Shown: piece by piece, positions 63,700-64,000 of the stretch
Layout: every line of letters begins with the position of its first letter
Position numbering within the stretch: the stretch's first letter is position 1
From: Cinnamomum chago
Taxonomy: Eukaryota; Streptophyta; Magnoliopsida; Laurales; Lauraceae
DNA length: 64,000 nt
Direction: 5' to 3'
Assembly: GCA_038049695.1 (NCBI GenBank)
Contig: CP142452.1
Location: forward strand, 74,594,501-74,658,500
Translations under genes and position numbers: made by a program
Notes under the pieces: generated by a model
What the model was told of the DNA's origin: nothing
Databases searched by the model: none
Seen by the model: the letters and a program-made list of their open reading frames with translations, nothing else

Positions 63700-63822
63700 T
63701 GTTGAGAAGTCCCACATCGCCTATGTAATAGGATTGACATGTCTTTATATACTTGTTTGGGCCTTCTACCTATTAGTTTAAGCTTTTGGGTTGGTATATG
63801 ACTACTTACATGGTATCAGAGT
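63700..63822 (+). mobile_element. TRIM-like LTR plus primer-binding site
   Basis: TGTTGAGAAGTCCCACATCG opens a 111-bp LTR-like unit ending ACTACTTACA at 63810. It is followed at once by TGGTATCAGAG, the initiator-tRNA-Met primer-binding site used by TRIMs. No 3' LTR is seen before the window ends. It sits in an intron or the upstream part of the RBL gene. Confidence 0.7.
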
Positions 63823-64000
63823 GGGTCACGTGACTATGGAAGAAAAAGTACATGCTGAAAGCTTCAGTGGAAGAGATAATCAATGAACGTCATTTGAGAT
63901 GGTTTTGACATGCCTATACAAGATCTGAAACAGCATGAGTAACTTTAGCCTTTAGTGTTTCAAATTCAAGAAATTAGGAAAAGGGATATCACTTGGGAAT

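Overview
This window is nuclear DNA from a flowering plant. Genes carry many GT-AG introns. Intergenic DNA is AT-rich and packed with MITEs, tRNA-derived SINEs, LINE fragments, LTR pieces and GA/CT microsatellites. The families present (alpha-expansin, XH-domain factor, rhomboid-like protease, an ANK-CCCH-RRM-LOTUS protein) are all at home in land plants. Long transposon-filled introns and frequent motifs of the gtgggcccca type remind me of magnoliid genomes, but that is only a guess. There is no operon, CRISPR array or bacterial feature.

Layout. (1) About 764-8,760, minus strand: a complete 13-exon gene for a roughly 1,000-residue RNA-binding protein with ankyrin repeats, one CCCH zinc finger, an RRM and a LOTUS/OST-HTH domain. 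I rebuilt it exon by exon; the exons join in consistent phase. Its first intron holds a degenerate repeat that copies the first coding exon, and its upstream DNA has a G-box/ABRE cluster. (2) 8,760-13,600: AT-rich, MITE-rich DNA with a perfect 20-bp hairpin. (3) About 13,650-22,441, plus strand: an XH-domain coiled-coil gene related to the IDN2/FDM factors of RNA-directed DNA methylation. No XS domain is visible, and it carries an in-frame 42-bp minisatellite that extends the coiled coil by exact double heptads. Its introns contain L1-type LINE remnants, an LTR-like segment and a fresh 186-bp tandem duplication. (4) 22,500-31,300: no gene; an old Copia fragment and MITE-like repeats. (5) 31,345-35,641, minus strand: a complete three-exon alpha-expansin gene. 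(6) 35,700-58,400: a gene-poor stretch of MITEs, SINEs, a truncated LINE, TRIM-like LTRs and microsatellites. (7) 58,428 to the right edge, minus strand: the last three exons of a rhomboid-like protease; its 5' part lies beyond the window. A 3.8-kb intron holds a probable 2.1-kb solo LTR.

The four genes show no functional link. Two of them (the RNA-binding protein and the XH protein) belong to RNA regulation or silencing families, but their adjacency is probably chance. The strongest leads are the XH gene lacking a visible XS domain with its heptad-register minisatellite, the first-exon-copying repeat, the SINE subfamilies with a shared tail and different heads, and two palindromic elements built almost entirely from one short word.
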